A stretch of DNA of 64,000 nt from CAYMZZ01 sp044463125 (GCA_044463125.1 JBIQMS010000021.1:9625-73624); one strand, 5' to 3'; numbered from the stretch's first letter, positions 43,077 to 52,430 are shown. The notes: generated by a model not told the origin, from the letters alone. Numbers and translations are program-made.

Positions 43077-44495
43077 ATGCCTGACAAACATTACAGTTTT
43101 TTTAATGCGGTAGAAAAGAGCTTTGATAAAGCGGCCAAGTTTACAAAATGGGATCCAGGCATTCTGGAGCAGATCAAAGCCTGCAATGCCATATACAGTA
43201 TGAAGTTCCCGGTGAAGCGCGATGATGGAAAGATTGAAGTAATTGAAGCTTATCGCGTACAGCATTCCCACCATAAAACGCCCTGTAAAGGTGGTATTCG
43301 ATTTGCGGCTGAAGTGAACCAGGATGAAGTAATGGCACTGGCGGCATTGATGACTTATAAATGCGCCATCGTAAACGTTCCATTTGGTGGCGGCAAAGGC
43401 GGTATCAAAATTAACCCGCGCGATTTTTCCGCTTTTGAGCTGGAGAAAATCACACGTCGTTATACTTCTGAGCTGATCAAGAAAAAGTTCATCGGGCCCG
43501 GCACTGATGTACCGGCTCCCGACTACGGAACCGGTGAAAGAGAAATGGCCTGGATTCTGGATACCTATACCACCATGCACCCCGGCGAAATTGACGCATC
43601 GGGTTGCGTTACAGGTAAGCCCGTATCGCAAGGCGGTGTACGTGGCCGTCGCGAAGCCACCGGGCTGGGCGTTTTCTTTGGGCTCCGCGAAGTGTGCACC
43701 ATGCCCGATGTGATGGAAAAACTGGGCATGACGGTAGGCGTGGAAGGAAAGCGAATAGTGGTACAGGGTCTGGGTAATGTGGGCTATCATAGCGCCAAAT
43801 TCTTCCAGGATGCCGGTGCAAAAATCATAGGCCTTGCCGAATACGAAGGTTCAATCTGGAGCGAGAACGGGTTGGATGTGGACCAGGTATTTCAGCATCG
43901 CAAGAACACTGGTTCTATCCTGAATTTCCCCGGTGCCAACAATTTTGCGAAGAATACCGACGCGCTGGAAATGGAATGTGATATCCTGATTCCCGCGGCT
44001 CTGGAAAACGTGATCAATGCCGAAAACGCCCCCCGTGTAAAAGCCAAAATGATTGGCGAAGCCGCCAACGGCCCCCTAACTCCGGAAGCAGATGAAATAT
44101 TTGCCAAAAAAGGAATCGTTGTTGTACCCGACATGTATCTGAATGCAGGTGGTGTAACCGTTTCCTATTTTGAATGGCTGAAAAACCTGAGCCATGTTCG
44201 CTATGGCCGAATGGAAAAACGCTTCAACGAAAACATGAACTCTCATATCGTTGCCCAAATGGAGTTTTTGTCGGGCAAGAAAATGGGTGTTAAAGAGCGT
44301 GAATACATCGTGCATGGCGCGGATGAAGTGGACCTGGTTTACAGTGGACTGGAAGAAACCATGATCGCCGCCACACATGAGATCGTAAACGAATGGAAAA
44401 GCAATCCGGATATCCCGGATATGCGCACGGCGGCTTATGTAGTGGCCATCAACAAAGTAGCCACCAGCTATGCCGAACTGGGCATTTTCCCCTAA
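43077..44495 (+). CDS. Glu/Leu/Phe/Val family amino acid dehydrogenase
   Basis: 472 aa. Catalytic Lys-rich VPFGGGKGGIKINP follows CKGGIRFAAEV, with the family Asp in the GPGTDVPAPDYGTG segment and a dinucleotide-binding GLGNVG (VVQGLGNVGYHSAKFF). It oxidatively deaminates glutamate (or runs in reverse); the length and the K-G-G-I-R motif fit glutamate dehydrogenase, but leucine or another branch cannot be excluded. A strong terminator follows, so it is monocistronic. Confidence 0.92.
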   Translation: MPDKHYSFFNAVEKSFDKAAKFTKWDPGILEQIKACNAIYSMKFPVKRDDGKIEVIEAYRVQHSHHKTPCKGGIRFAAEVNQDEVMALAALMTYKCAIVNVPFGGGKGGIKINPRDFSAFELEKITRRYTSELIKKKFIGPGTDVPAPDYGTGEREMAWILDTYTTMHPGEIDASGCVTGKPVSQGGVRGRREATGLGVFFGLREVCTMPDVMEKLGMTVGVEGKRIVVQGLGNVGYHSAKFFQDAGAKIIGLAEYEGSIWSENGLDVDQVFQHRKNTGSILNFPGANNFAKNTDALEMECDILIPAALENVINAENAPRVKAKMIGEAANGPLTPEADEIFAKKGIVVVPDMYLNAGGVTVSYFEWLKNLSHVRYGRMEKRFNENMNSHIVAQMEFLSGKKMGVKEREYIVHGADEVDLVYSGLEETMIAATHEIVNEWKSNPDIPDMRTAAYVVAINKVATSYAELGIFP

Positions 44496-44499
44496 TGTT

Positions 44500-44535
44500 T
44501 TAGGGCCTGCCCCAAAAGGCAGGCCCTAATTTTTT
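44500..44535 (+). terminator. Intrinsic terminator after the amino acid dehydrogenase
   Basis: 12-bp stem TTAGGGCCTGCC / GGCAGGCCCTAA with loop CCAAAA and a T-run at 44530-44535. Confidence 0.95.
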
Positions 44536-44599
44536 GTTAAGCGTTTCCTACGCAATCAACCTTTCCTGCTTCGGCAGGGTCATACCAGAAATTTACCGC

Positions 44600-44932
44600 A
44601 TGAAAAGATGGATACTCTGCTTTTCGCTGCTTTTTCTGGCCGCCGGGTCAAAAGCCCAGCAAATCGACAGCATTTACTTTCACCTTTACACTGATAGTTT
44701 GAAGCGGGGCACCCACAACTACATTAATGTGGATGGTAAACTTTCCAATGGAACCTGGCTTCCGCTTACGGAAAAAGAAATACTGTTCGAATCATCGGCC
44801 TGCCAGTTTTCGGGAAATGAACTGATTGTTCCTGCCCATTTCAGCGGGGAAAAAATTACAGTGAGCGCTACGCTTCGTAAAAAACCGAGCATGCGCATTG
44901 AAACCACCATTTGGATAAAGAAAGTTGACTAA
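44600..44932 (+). CDS. Small secreted protein of unknown function
   Basis: 110 aa from the ATG at 44600 (MKRWILCFSLLFLAAGSKAQ, signal peptide); a frame starting 44534 adds 22 residues without a signal. The mature part has an Ig-like alternation: FHLYTDSLKRGTHNYINVDGKLSNGTWLPL and ITVSATLRKKPSMRIETTIWIKK. No family recognised. It ends before a perfect bidirectional terminator. Confidence 0.72.
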   Translation: MKRWILCFSLLFLAAGSKAQQIDSIYFHLYTDSLKRGTHNYINVDGKLSNGTWLPLTEKEILFESSACQFSGNELIVPAHFSGEKITVSATLRKKPSMRIETTIWIKKVD

Positions 44933-44934
44933 AC

Positions 44935-44998
44935 CTACTTCAACGCATAAAAAAAAGAGTGGATGAATATCCACTCTTTTTTTTATGCGTTGAAGTAG
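44935..44998. terminator. Perfect 30-bp bidirectional terminator
   Basis: Arms 44935-44964 and 44969-44998 are perfect reverse complements around loop GAAT. Each has eight A or eight T between an inner stem (GAGTGGAT/ATCCACTC) and an outer stem. Read either way the inner 8-bp stem is followed by eight U, a classic terminator. It separates convergent genes and directly abuts the stop of the transaldolase (45001). Confidence 0.97.
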
Positions 44999-45000
44999 CA

Positions 45001-45651
45001 CTACATTTTCTTCGCGTCTTCCAGGAATTTGGCGAGGCCAATATCCGTCAGCGGATGCTTGAGCAAACCGAGAATGGAATCGAGCGGGCAGGTGCATACG
45101 TCGGCACCGGCTTCGGCGCATTTCACAATATGGAGGGCGCTGCGAATCGATGCGGCCAGAATTTCTGTTTTAAAACCCTGGATAGAATATATCTGCGAAA
45201 TCTGCGCAATGAGTTCAACCCCGTCCCAGCTACTGTCGTCGATACGACCAATAAACGGAGAAACATAGGTGGCACCGGCTTTGGCGGCCAGGATGGCCTG
45301 TCCGGCTGAAAATACAAGTGTGCAGTTGGTTTTGATACCGTTTTCGGTAAACCAGCGAAGGGCTTTAACGCCATCTTTGATCATGGGCACTTTCACCACA
45401 ATATTGGGGTGAATGGCGGCCAGGGCCTTTCCTTCTTCCACAATTGCATCAAAATCGGTGGACAAAACCTCCGCACTCACATCACCATCCACCAGATCAC
45501 AAATGGTTTTGTAATGGTTCATGATGGCTTCCGAGCCCTTGATGCCTTCTTTCGCCATCAGGGATGGATTGGTAGTAACACCATCGAGGATACCTAATTC
45601 ATGTGCTTCCTTGATCTGCGCCAGGTTGGCGGTATCGATGAAAAATTTCAT
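45001..45651 (-). CDS. fsa: Transaldolase, FSA/TalC type
   Basis: 216 aa, the short transaldolase family. N-terminal FFIDTANLAQIKEAHEL and DGVTTNPSLMAKEG, catalytic Lys in NIVVKVPMIKDGVKAL, and FIGRIDD. It transfers a dihydroxyacetone unit between sugar phosphates, or runs fructose-6-phosphate aldol chemistry. ATG at 45651. Stop next to the 30-bp terminator. Confidence 0.94.
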   Translation of the reverse strand: MKFFIDTANLAQIKEAHELGILDGVTTNPSLMAKEGIKGSEAIMNHYKTICDLVDGDVSAEVLSTDFDAIVEEGKALAAIHPNIVVKVPMIKDGVKALRWFTENGIKTNCTLVFSAGQAILAAKAGATYVSPFIGRIDDSSWDGVELIAQISQIYSIQGFKTEILAASIRSALHIVKCAEAGADVCTCPLDSILGLLKHPLTDIGLAKFLEDAKKM

Positions 45652-45735
45652 ATTGTATAATGTGTCCGGGCGGACATTTGGTGACGCTCCTGATGTTCAG
45701 GCAGCTCTTGCGTAGCAATCAAAATAAAAAAAAAT

Positions 45736-45831
45736 GGCAGGCTCCTCACATCGCACCGCTACAACCACTTATCCTTGCTGCCTTCCGGCCCTGGGGAGGT
45801 TCAGCAGGAGCTGGTCGTGTAAGACCTGCCG
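45736..45831 (-). ncRNA. ffs: Small signal recognition particle RNA
   Basis: On the minus strand the sequence contains CTCCTGCTGAACC and CCCAGGGCCGGAAGGCAGCA, the SRP RNA symmetric loop and GGAA tetraloop region. The 5' end GGCAGG pairs with CCTGCC at the 3' end, giving a rod of about 96 nt. It is followed by a run of nine T (minus strand, 45727-45735). In Bacteroidota SRP RNA is this short form. A -7 element lies just upstream (45835-45842). Confidence 0.93.
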
Positions 45832-45834
45832 GCG

Positions 45835-45842
45835 CAAAGATA
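45835..45842 (-). promoter_or_regulatory. -7 element of the SRP RNA gene
   Basis: TATCTTTG on the minus strand matches TAnnTTTG, four bases upstream of the presumed 5' end. The -33 TTTG is not clear. Confidence 0.6.
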
Positions 45843-45879
45843 GGGTTTTTGCCGCTGCATTGCGCAGGGGTCAGCAATT

Positions 45880-47157
45880 TTACCGGTTAGTGGCTGAGTT
45901 TAATTCCGCTATGCCCAGCAGTTCATCCGCACGAGCCCCAAATGGCCTGAAATAAACCAGCACCGTGTATTGATTTTCGGTTGCGGTAAAATTGCCTTCA
46001 GTGGGCTGAAAGGACAGCTTCCCTTCCCGATCGGGCCGTCCGGCGAGCGTGATATAGGAATAATTATAGAACCCCTGCTTCAAATAAAGGGCTTTCTCAT
46101 ATATTCCCTTTTCAGCATTGAATTCCATCTTCGCATGTTCTCCTGGCTGGTACTGCGTCAACTCGCCATATACATACAGGTCTTTTCCGGGATAGGGCTG
46201 GTTACCGGGTGGCACAAAACGAAAATGCACCCAGGCATAATCGCTCTGCCAATTGGGATTATTTCCATCGCGGTTCCCAAAAAAGAACTGGCCATTCAGG
46301 TCTTCATAAAAAGCGTAAACCAATTGCTGACGTTCCTGATCGGGCTTTACGTACACATGCATCTGCCCGTCTTTTTCCTCCATTTCCGAAACCCGGTCGC
46401 CAATCAGTTGCATGCTGCGCATATCGAGCCAGCGCCACTCGCGCCCGGCCTGGAAGCTGAGCTGATCATCGTTGTATTCCAGGTAATTTCCCCGGTAAAT
46501 ATTGGGTCTTGTATTCAGCACCGAATGAAACCAGCTGTTGTTTTGTAAAACAACCAGCTTGAAATCCTGCGGCGACATTACATTGATGCGCGCGTTGGCC
46601 GTGTTCAACGCCACCTGCACCCGCTGGTCCGTCTGAAAATAGCGGGAATCGAAAGGTTGCCTGATTTGCGCGGCGATGCTGATGCGGTTATCCACCACCA
46701 GGAATCGACGGGTAAAATAGAGCTGCGTGGTATCATTATTCAAAAAAACCTTGAGCAGATAATTTCCGGAGCGTTTGGGTACCATGCTTCTTTCCGGAAA
46801 CTGCAGTTGATAATGTGTATAGCGGGTAAGTGCAATGGATGAGTTGCGATAAGTATTGAGACGGTTCGATTGAAAGCCCTGTAAATAATCAAAGGGCAGC
46901 AGGCTGGATACGGACCAGTCGGCATTGCAAAGCTGGAAAGTGTAATAATAGTTTTTTACATCAGCGTCCAGGTCATCGAAATGCAATTCCAACTGATCGC
47001 CACTGTTGAGGCGGATGATGGGATAGCTATAAATATCACCAACCCGGTACAGTTTCACGCCCTGAATATTATCCTGAAAATTCTGATCCGCCGTCTGCGC
47101 TTGCAGGCATGAGCCGGAAAGTAGCAGCAGCGCGAGCAATGTATTTTTCATCTTCAT
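45880..47157 (-). CDS. T9SS plug protein domain (DUF5103) family protein
   Basis: 425 aa from the ATG at 47157 (MKMKNTLLALLLLSGSCLQAQ, signal peptide), or from 47151. Domain 1 begins GVKLYRVGDIYSYPIIRLNSGDQL and continues YTFQLCNADWSVSSLLPFDYLQGFQ; the second domain begins near LVVDNRISIAAQIRQP. In T9SS the plug sits in the SprA translocon on the periplasmic side, closing it in the resting state. It is not next to the other T9SS genes in this window. Confidence 0.88.
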   Translation of the reverse strand: MKMKNTLLALLLLSGSCLQAQTADQNFQDNIQGVKLYRVGDIYSYPIIRLNSGDQLELHFDDLDADVKNYYYTFQLCNADWSVSSLLPFDYLQGFQSNRLNTYRNSSIALTRYTHYQLQFPERSMVPKRSGNYLLKVFLNNDTTQLYFTRRFLVVDNRISIAAQIRQPFDSRYFQTDQRVQVALNTANARINVMSPQDFKLVVLQNNSWFHSVLNTRPNIYRGNYLEYNDDQLSFQAGREWRWLDMRSMQLIGDRVSEMEEKDGQMHVYVKPDQERQQLVYAFYEDLNGQFFFGNRDGNNPNWQSDYAWVHFRFVPPGNQPYPGKDLYVYGELTQYQPGEHAKMEFNAEKGIYEKALYLKQGFYNYSYITLAGRPDREGKLSFQPTEGNFTATENQYTVLVYFRPFGARADELLGIAELNSATNR

Positions 47158-47221
47158 GCTGTATGGTATATCCCACATGGATGGGAACAAGGAAAATAGT
47201 TATCAAGTAAGCTTATCCGCT

Positions 47222-47229
47222 TATTTTTG
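47222..47229 (+). promoter_or_regulatory. Candidate -7 element for the FtsX-like permease
   Basis: TATTTTTG matches TAnnTTTG, 57 bp before the ATG at 47286. Confidence 0.4.
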
Positions 47230-47285
47230 TTGAACCGGTCCTGTTCAAAAATACCGGACTTCATTCAGACAGTATCCAATTCAGA

Positions 47286-48518
47286 ATGGTTGCAGCATTT
47301 ATAGCCCAACGCATTGCTTTTAACCAGCAGCGCTCCTTTTCCCGGTTCATCATCCGTTTGTCGGTGGTAGCCACGGTCATCAGCGTGATGGTAATGATCG
47401 TGACCCTGGCATTTACCAACGGGTTCCAGCGGGAAGTGGGCCGGAAAGTCTTCAGTTTCCTGGGGCATATCCGCATCCAGGAAAAGCAACCCATGAAAGC
47501 GATTATCGCGGAAGAAATTCCCCTGCTGATGGATTCCGTTCTGATGCAAAAGATACGCCAAAATCCGGCGGTAAAACAGATTCATCCCTTCAGCACCAAA
47601 TATGCCATCCTGAAAACAACGGATGAACTGGAGGGTGTATTGCTGAAGGGCTATAATGCGGAATATGATTTCGATTTCTTTAAGCGATTCATCAAACAGG
47701 GCCGGCCCATTGCATTCAACGACAGTACTTATAGCCGCGAGATCATGCTGTCGGAATACACGGCAAAGCAACTGCAATTAAAATTGAATGACCGTATTCT
47801 CATTTATTTTATTCAGCCTGATGGTAAACCGCGACCCAATAAGCTCACCATTACAGGCATTTATAAAACCGGTATAGAGGAATACGACAAAACATTTGCT
47901 ATTGGCGACCTGAAACTGATACAGCGGCTCAACGATTGGGACCCGAATGAGGCGGGCGGTTATGAAATTTTCCTACATGATCCGGATCAGATAGATGAGC
48001 AGGTGGCGAATATCTATAGTTTGGAAGAGTTTCCTCTTGAATGGGATACACAAAGTATCCGCGATATCGCACCCAATATCTTCGACTGGCTCAATATGCA
48101 GGATACCACCCGTTCGGTGCTGATCATCATCATGATTATCGTGGCATTGATCAACCTGGTGAGTTGCCTGATCATACTGGTGCTGGAACGCGTGCGTATG
48201 ATCGGTGTGCTGAAAGCCGTGGGCGCGCGCGACTGGACTGTGCAGCAGATATTCCTGCGGCATGCTTTATTTATCACCGGCACGGGCATCATAGTGGGCA
48301 CGTTGCTGGCGATGGTATTGATCTGGTTGCAGCAGCAAACCGGATTTATCCGCCTGCAGGAGGAAGCCTATTACATTAGTGAAGCCGCTGTGGAAATCAG
48401 CATTTGGGAAATACTAATCGTGGCGGGCGGCACATTACTTATTTCATTGCTGGTGCTCTTGATTCCAACCTTGCTGGTGAAGCGGATTCAGCCGGTGAAA
48501 GCCATCCGGTTTAGCTAA
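47286..48518 (+). CDS. FtsX-family ABC permease (LolC/E or MacB-like)
   Basis: 410 aa with four membrane helices: one at about 20-45 (IIRLSVVATVISVMVMIVTL) and three in the C-terminal half (about 280-300, 325-350 and 370-395). A large periplasmic MacB-type domain is between the first and second. No ATPase gene is adjacent. The LolC/LolE group releases lipoproteins from the inner membrane, and that is the likely role, but other FtsX-fold transporters are close. The stop overlaps the convergent methyltransferase by 8 bp. Confidence 0.88.
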   Translation: MVAAFIAQRIAFNQQRSFSRFIIRLSVVATVISVMVMIVTLAFTNGFQREVGRKVFSFLGHIRIQEKQPMKAIIAEEIPLLMDSVLMQKIRQNPAVKQIHPFSTKYAILKTTDELEGVLLKGYNAEYDFDFFKRFIKQGRPIAFNDSTYSREIMLSEYTAKQLQLKLNDRILIYFIQPDGKPRPNKLTITGIYKTGIEEYDKTFAIGDLKLIQRLNDWDPNEAGGYEIFLHDPDQIDEQVANIYSLEEFPLEWDTQSIRDIAPNIFDWLNMQDTTRSVLIIIMIIVALINLVSCLIILVLERVRMIGVLKAVGARDWTVQQIFLRHALFITGTGIIVGTLLAMVLIWLQQQTGFIRLQEEAYYISEAAVEISIWEILIVAGGTLLISLLVLLIPTLLVKRIQPVKAIRFS

Positions 48519-49233
48519 GATGTGATAGCAGGATACCCGTTGCCACCGCAGCGTTCAGCGACTCGGCCCCACCTTTTCGCGGAATGGTGAGCCTTACATT
48601 AACCCTTTCCATCAATTCTGGCCGGATACCCCTTGCTTCGTTGCCGATAACCAGCAGGCCCTTTTTCGGACTTTTAAGCTGGGATATGTCACGCCCCTCC
48701 AATGTGGCGCCGTACACAAGCGTATCAGGATGTTGTTGTATCCATGTCGACAATTCTGCATACAATACCCTTACCCGGGCCAGGCTGCCCATGCTGGCCT
48801 GCACCACTTTTGGATTATAGATATCGGCCGTATCGGGCTGGCAGATGATGTGTACAACACCAAACCAATCGGCAATCCGGATAATGGTACCCAGGTTGCC
48901 CGGATCCTGAATCTGGTCGAGGCCAAGCATCCATTCATCCGTATCGCCCTCCGGAATGAAATAATTCCATTGCCTCACCAGCGCCAGCACCTGGTTGGGC
49001 TGCTGCAATTGTGAAATTCTTTGTAATTCTATTTCCGAAATTTCCACTGCCTTTGCTTCAGGATGCGCTGCAATCCATTCAGGTAAGGCATAAATGGCCT
49101 CCATACTAATCCCCGGATCCTGCAACCATTCATTCACAATACGCGGTCCTTCTGCTATGAAGAGGCCCGTTTCGTCGCGGAATTTTTTATGGCCTAAACT
49201 TTGAATATATTTGATTTGTGATTTTGTCAGCAT
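48511..49233 (-). CDS. SpoU/TrmH-family RNA 2'-O-methyltransferase
   Basis: 240 aa from the ATG at 49233 (MLTKSQIKYIQSLGHKKFRD); a longer frame runs to 49539 but overlaps the divergent TamL and lacks family character. The C-terminal trefoil-knot SPOUT motifs are GLDQIQDPGNLGTIIRIADWFG, LLVIGNEARGIRPEL and IPRKGGAESLNAAVA. It binds SAM and methylates a ribose of rRNA or tRNA; the exact target is unknown. Divergent to TamL with 16 bp between starts. Confidence 0.94.
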   Translation of the reverse strand: MLTKSQIKYIQSLGHKKFRDETGLFIAEGPRIVNEWLQDPGISMEAIYALPEWIAAHPEAKAVEISEIELQRISQLQQPNQVLALVRQWNYFIPEGDTDEWMLGLDQIQDPGNLGTIIRIADWFGVVHIICQPDTADIYNPKVVQASMGSLARVRVLYAELSTWIQQHPDTLVYGATLEGRDISQLKSPKKGLLVIGNEARGIRPELMERVNVRLTIPRKGGAESLNAAVATGILLSHLS

Positions 49234-49249
49234 AGCTGTTATTTTGATT

Positions 49250-51592
49250 ATGTCGTCCGGCACCTTGCAGCACCATACCATTTCCCTTCGCGCCTTCATT
49301 GCCGGGTTGACCCTTGCGCTGCTGGCGTCCTGTACCATCGTCAAAAATGCGCCGCCGGGAAAGGATTTTGTGTACAGAACAAATATCAATGTAATAGGCA
49401 ACTTTTCAAAAGAAGAAAGAAATGAGCTGGAGTCGGCGCTGGAATCGCAGCTCGACGACAGCCTTCGGGTGCGTAGACTGGAAAAGCTGGCCTGGAGTGT
49501 GATGAAGAGTCCGCCGGTATACGATAGTGTGGATGCCATCAGCAGTATCGACTACATGCAGGACCTGCTGAGGGCGCGTGGTTATTTTAGGGATTCCATT
49601 TATTTCACGAAAACGCTGAAGTCGCCCCGCAAGCTATTTCCCAAACCCAACCATTACCATCGGGTAGTCATCGACTATTATGTGAAACCGGGCAAGCAGG
49701 TTACACTCGACAGCGTGAGCTATACCATGCTCGATTCCAACCTGCAGCACCTGGCCGATTCCACACGAAGCGAGGCCCTGATCAAAAAAGGCAGTCCTTT
49801 TGCCAAAGGTCCCATATCCGCCGAGCTTGACCGCCTTACGGACTTATACCGCAATAACGGCTACCTGCGTTTTACCCGCGATGAAATGATTGGATTATGG
49901 GATACCCTCGATGCATCTTTCCTGCAGCCCGACCTGGATCCCTTCGCCCAGTTTGAATTGCTGGAGCAATTGCAGCGCCGCCGCGATAATCCCACCGCCA
50001 GCCTCGACATAAGGCTTCGCAGTATCGACAGCGCAAGGCTCACGAAATTTCATGTTGGTCAGGTCACTATTTATCCAGACTATTTGCTGGATACTGCAGG
50101 TACCCAGCCTCGGGTGGATACCGTGGAAGGAATCCGCGTGGTACAATATGGCAATAAGTTTAAGCCCAAAATTTTTCCACCATACATCTCCCTTCCCTAT
50201 CAGTCGGTGTATCGCCAAAGCCGGTATGTGCGTACACTGAACAAACTCAACAGCCTGGGTACCTGGCGAATTGTAAGTATTGACCAAAATCCAAGACCCG
50301 GTACCGACACCGTGGATTTTGTGGTGCGTATGAGCCCAGCCCGCAAATATTCCTTCAGCACCAACCTGGAAGGCAGTATCAACCAGAGCGTGATATCGGG
50401 TAACCTTTTCGGTATTGGCCTGAACGTTGGCTTACAGAACAGAAATTTTGCCCGTGGTGCCAATATCGCCAACAGCAACCTGCGTTATGGTGTGGAACTG
50501 GGCGCATCGGGATCCAACCAGTTTATTCAAACCCGGCAGTTCAGTTTTAGTCATAGTATCGTCTTTCCCCGGTTCGTCCCGCTTACCCGGCTGATACCCG
50601 AAAACCGGCGCGATAATTTCCGGACCCTGCTTAATTTCAATGCGGCCAGTACTGAGCGCCGCCTTCTCTATAACCTGGTAAGCATTAACGGAAGCTGGGG
50701 CTATGAATATACCTGGCGCAATAAATTGCTCAATGTTAAGTTCCCCAACATCGAGTACTCCAGCCTGGTGCAGCGCGACAGCCTCAAGAACCTGATCATT
50801 CAAAACCCGGCACTACGTAATATTTTTACCGATGGTTTTATTGCGTCCATTATAGGCAACCTCACCATTCCCTTTGGAAGGGGCAATCACCTGAGCAAAG
50901 TAACCTTCAATGTGGAAGAAGCCGGATTGATGACAGGTTTGCTGCGCAATAGCTTTCTTGATGAGGAGCTCTATCGATTTGTAAAGGCAGATGTGGAGCT
51001 GGCCCACCTGATCCGCTTCCCTAAAAACTCTATCGCGCTTCGTTTTTTTGCGGGTGTGGGATATGAGTTTGATGCCACACGAAATCCGCTCAAGCGCAAC
51101 AACCTTCCCTTCTTCAAACAATATTTTAGTGGCGGGCCCAACTCCATGCGGGCCTGGGCCCTGCGAAGGCTGGGACCCGGATCCACGGTGAAGGAGTTCA
51201 ACGGTCCGGGAGGCACACCCGATCGCTATGGCGATGTGCAGTTGGAAGCGAATGCCGAATTCCGCTTCCCTATTGGCCGACCATTTGGTATAAAGGTAAA
51301 TGGTGCCCTGTTTACCGATATCGGTAACGTTTGGTTCCTGAAACCTGCCGACAATCGACCGGATGAAGAAGTATTCAAGCTGAGCAGGCTGGGTGAAGAT
51401 ATTGCCATAGGCGCCGGGGGTGGAATTCGCATTGACCTCGACTTTTTTGTGATCCGTTTCGACTATGCCTACAAAGTGAAGGATCCCAGCCCCTCCATCA
51501 CTAACGCGCAGTACCAGAACAAATGGTTCAGCTATCCATTTTTCCGAGGCAGCCAGTTTCAACTGGGTATCAACTATCCCTTTATTCTTTAA
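49250..51592 (+). CDS. tamL: TamL-type lipoprotein-anchored BamA/TamA family barrel
   Basis: 780 aa from the ATG at 49250; the in-frame start 13 codons upstream is weak. The N-terminus has a lipobox (LTLALLASC, Cys28), unlike TamA or BamA. POTRA-like repeats follow (about 40-420), then a 16-stranded barrel at the C-terminus with the usual ending (YPFFRGSQFQLGINYPFIL). In Bacteroidota TamL replaces TamA and pairs with TamB, whose gene is not in the window. It probably helps fold outer-membrane or surface proteins. It starts 16 bp from the SpoU gene and overlaps truB by 11 bp. Confidence 0.9.
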   Translation: MSSGTLQHHTISLRAFIAGLTLALLASCTIVKNAPPGKDFVYRTNINVIGNFSKEERNELESALESQLDDSLRVRRLEKLAWSVMKSPPVYDSVDAISSIDYMQDLLRARGYFRDSIYFTKTLKSPRKLFPKPNHYHRVVIDYYVKPGKQVTLDSVSYTMLDSNLQHLADSTRSEALIKKGSPFAKGPISAELDRLTDLYRNNGYLRFTRDEMIGLWDTLDASFLQPDLDPFAQFELLEQLQRRRDNPTASLDIRLRSIDSARLTKFHVGQVTIYPDYLLDTAGTQPRVDTVEGIRVVQYGNKFKPKIFPPYISLPYQSVYRQSRYVRTLNKLNSLGTWRIVSIDQNPRPGTDTVDFVVRMSPARKYSFSTNLEGSINQSVISGNLFGIGLNVGLQNRNFARGANIANSNLRYGVELGASGSNQFIQTRQFSFSHSIVFPRFVPLTRLIPENRRDNFRTLLNFNAASTERRLLYNLVSINGSWGYEYTWRNKLLNVKFPNIEYSSLVQRDSLKNLIIQNPALRNIFTDGFIASIIGNLTIPFGRGNHLSKVTFNVEEAGLMTGLLRNSFLDEELYRFVKADVELAHLIRFPKNSIALRFFAGVGYEFDATRNPLKRNNLPFFKQYFSGGPNSMRAWALRRLGPGSTVKEFNGPGGTPDRYGDVQLEANAEFRFPIGRPFGIKVNGALFTDIGNVWFLKPADNRPDEEVFKLSRLGEDIAIGAGGGIRIDLDFFVIRFDYAYKVKDPSPSITNAQYQNKWFSYPFFRGSQFQLGINYPFIL

Positions 51593-52271
51593 CCAGCCAT
51601 TCGGGGTGCTGTTGCACCATGTCGTAAAAAGCATCCATGCTACTGGCGTCTTCCAAACGGTAATCACCAATTCGTGTACGGCATAAGCTGCTGAGGTAGG
51701 CGCCACAACCCAATTCCTGTCCCAGGTCATGCGCCAGGCTGCGGATATAGGTGCCCGTACTGCATACCACCCTGAAATGCAGCAGGGAATCTTCTTTGGC
51801 GGTGATCTCAAATTGGTAGATGGTAACCGGCCTGGGCTCCAGCTTCACTTCCTTGCCTTTACGGGCCAGTTCATACACCCTTTTGCCATCGACCTTAATG
51901 GCCGAATGAGCGGGTGGCACTTGTAATATAGGGCCCGTAAATTTTTGGGTCGCCGTTCTGATTTGCTCCAGGCTAATCTGATCAATGGGATTAAAATTTT
52001 CCGGCTCCGATTCCAGGTCGTAAGTGGGTGTGATGGCGCCCAGGGTGATGGTTCCTGTGTATTCTTTCTCCTGCGCCATATACTCATTGATCTTCTTGGT
52101 AAACCGACCGGTGCAAACGATCAGCAAACCCGTAGCCAACGGATCCAGGGTGCCGGCATGTCCCACTTTCTTGATACGGATGGTATTCCTGATCTTCCGC
52201 ACCACATCAAAACTGGTCCAGCGCAAAGGCTTATCGATAAGCAATACACGGCCCTGGGAGAAATTGTTCAT
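51582..52271 (-). CDS. truB: tRNA pseudouridine synthase B
   Basis: 229 aa. The nucleophile is Asp in VGHAGTLDPLATGLLIVCTG (near residue 42); KINEYMAQEKEY(TGTI), IKVDGKRVYELARKG and CSTGTYIRSLAHDLG are TruB signatures. It makes pseudouridine at position 55 of tRNA. ATG at 52271. Its 5' side carries one arm of a heptad array pair. Confidence 0.96.
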   Translation of the reverse strand: MNNFSQGRVLLIDKPLRWTSFDVVRKIRNTIRIKKVGHAGTLDPLATGLLIVCTGRFTKKINEYMAQEKEYTGTITLGAITPTYDLESEPENFNPIDQISLEQIRTATQKFTGPILQVPPAHSAIKVDGKRVYELARKGKEVKLEPRPVTIYQFEITAKEDSLLHFRVVCSTGTYIRSLAHDLGQELGCGAYLSSLCRTRIGDYRLEDASSMDAFYDMVQQHPEWLVKE

Positions 52272-52294
52272 GCTGCGAAAATAGGGGAAGTGTT

Positions 52295-52349
52295 AAGTTA
52301 TAAGTTATAAGTTGGAAGTTTTAAGTTGGAAGTTTTAAGTGTAAGTTAG
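52295..52349 (+). repeat. Heptad array, AAGTTNN type, left arm
   Basis: Eight or so units upstream of truB: AAGTTAT twice, AAGTTGG, AAGTTTT, AAGTTGG, AAGTTTT, AAGTGT (6 bp) and AAGTTAG. The core AAGTT is fixed and the last two bases vary. The inverted counterpart is 52431-52460. Confidence 0.9.
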
Positions 52350-52430
52350 TATTTGTCGAAAACAAAGCAGAGTCCAGGGCTTTCCAAGGCCTACGCCTTT
52401 ACATACAAAACGGAAATCACACGAATAAAA

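Noticed and set aside
49234..49539. 102-codon N-terminal extension of the SpoU gene
   Set aside because: It is antisense to TamL and serine-rich; the family starts at MLTKSQIKYIQSL.
50813..51811. 332-codon minus-strand ORF
   Set aside because: Antisense to the TamL barrel and across truB; no recognisable motif.
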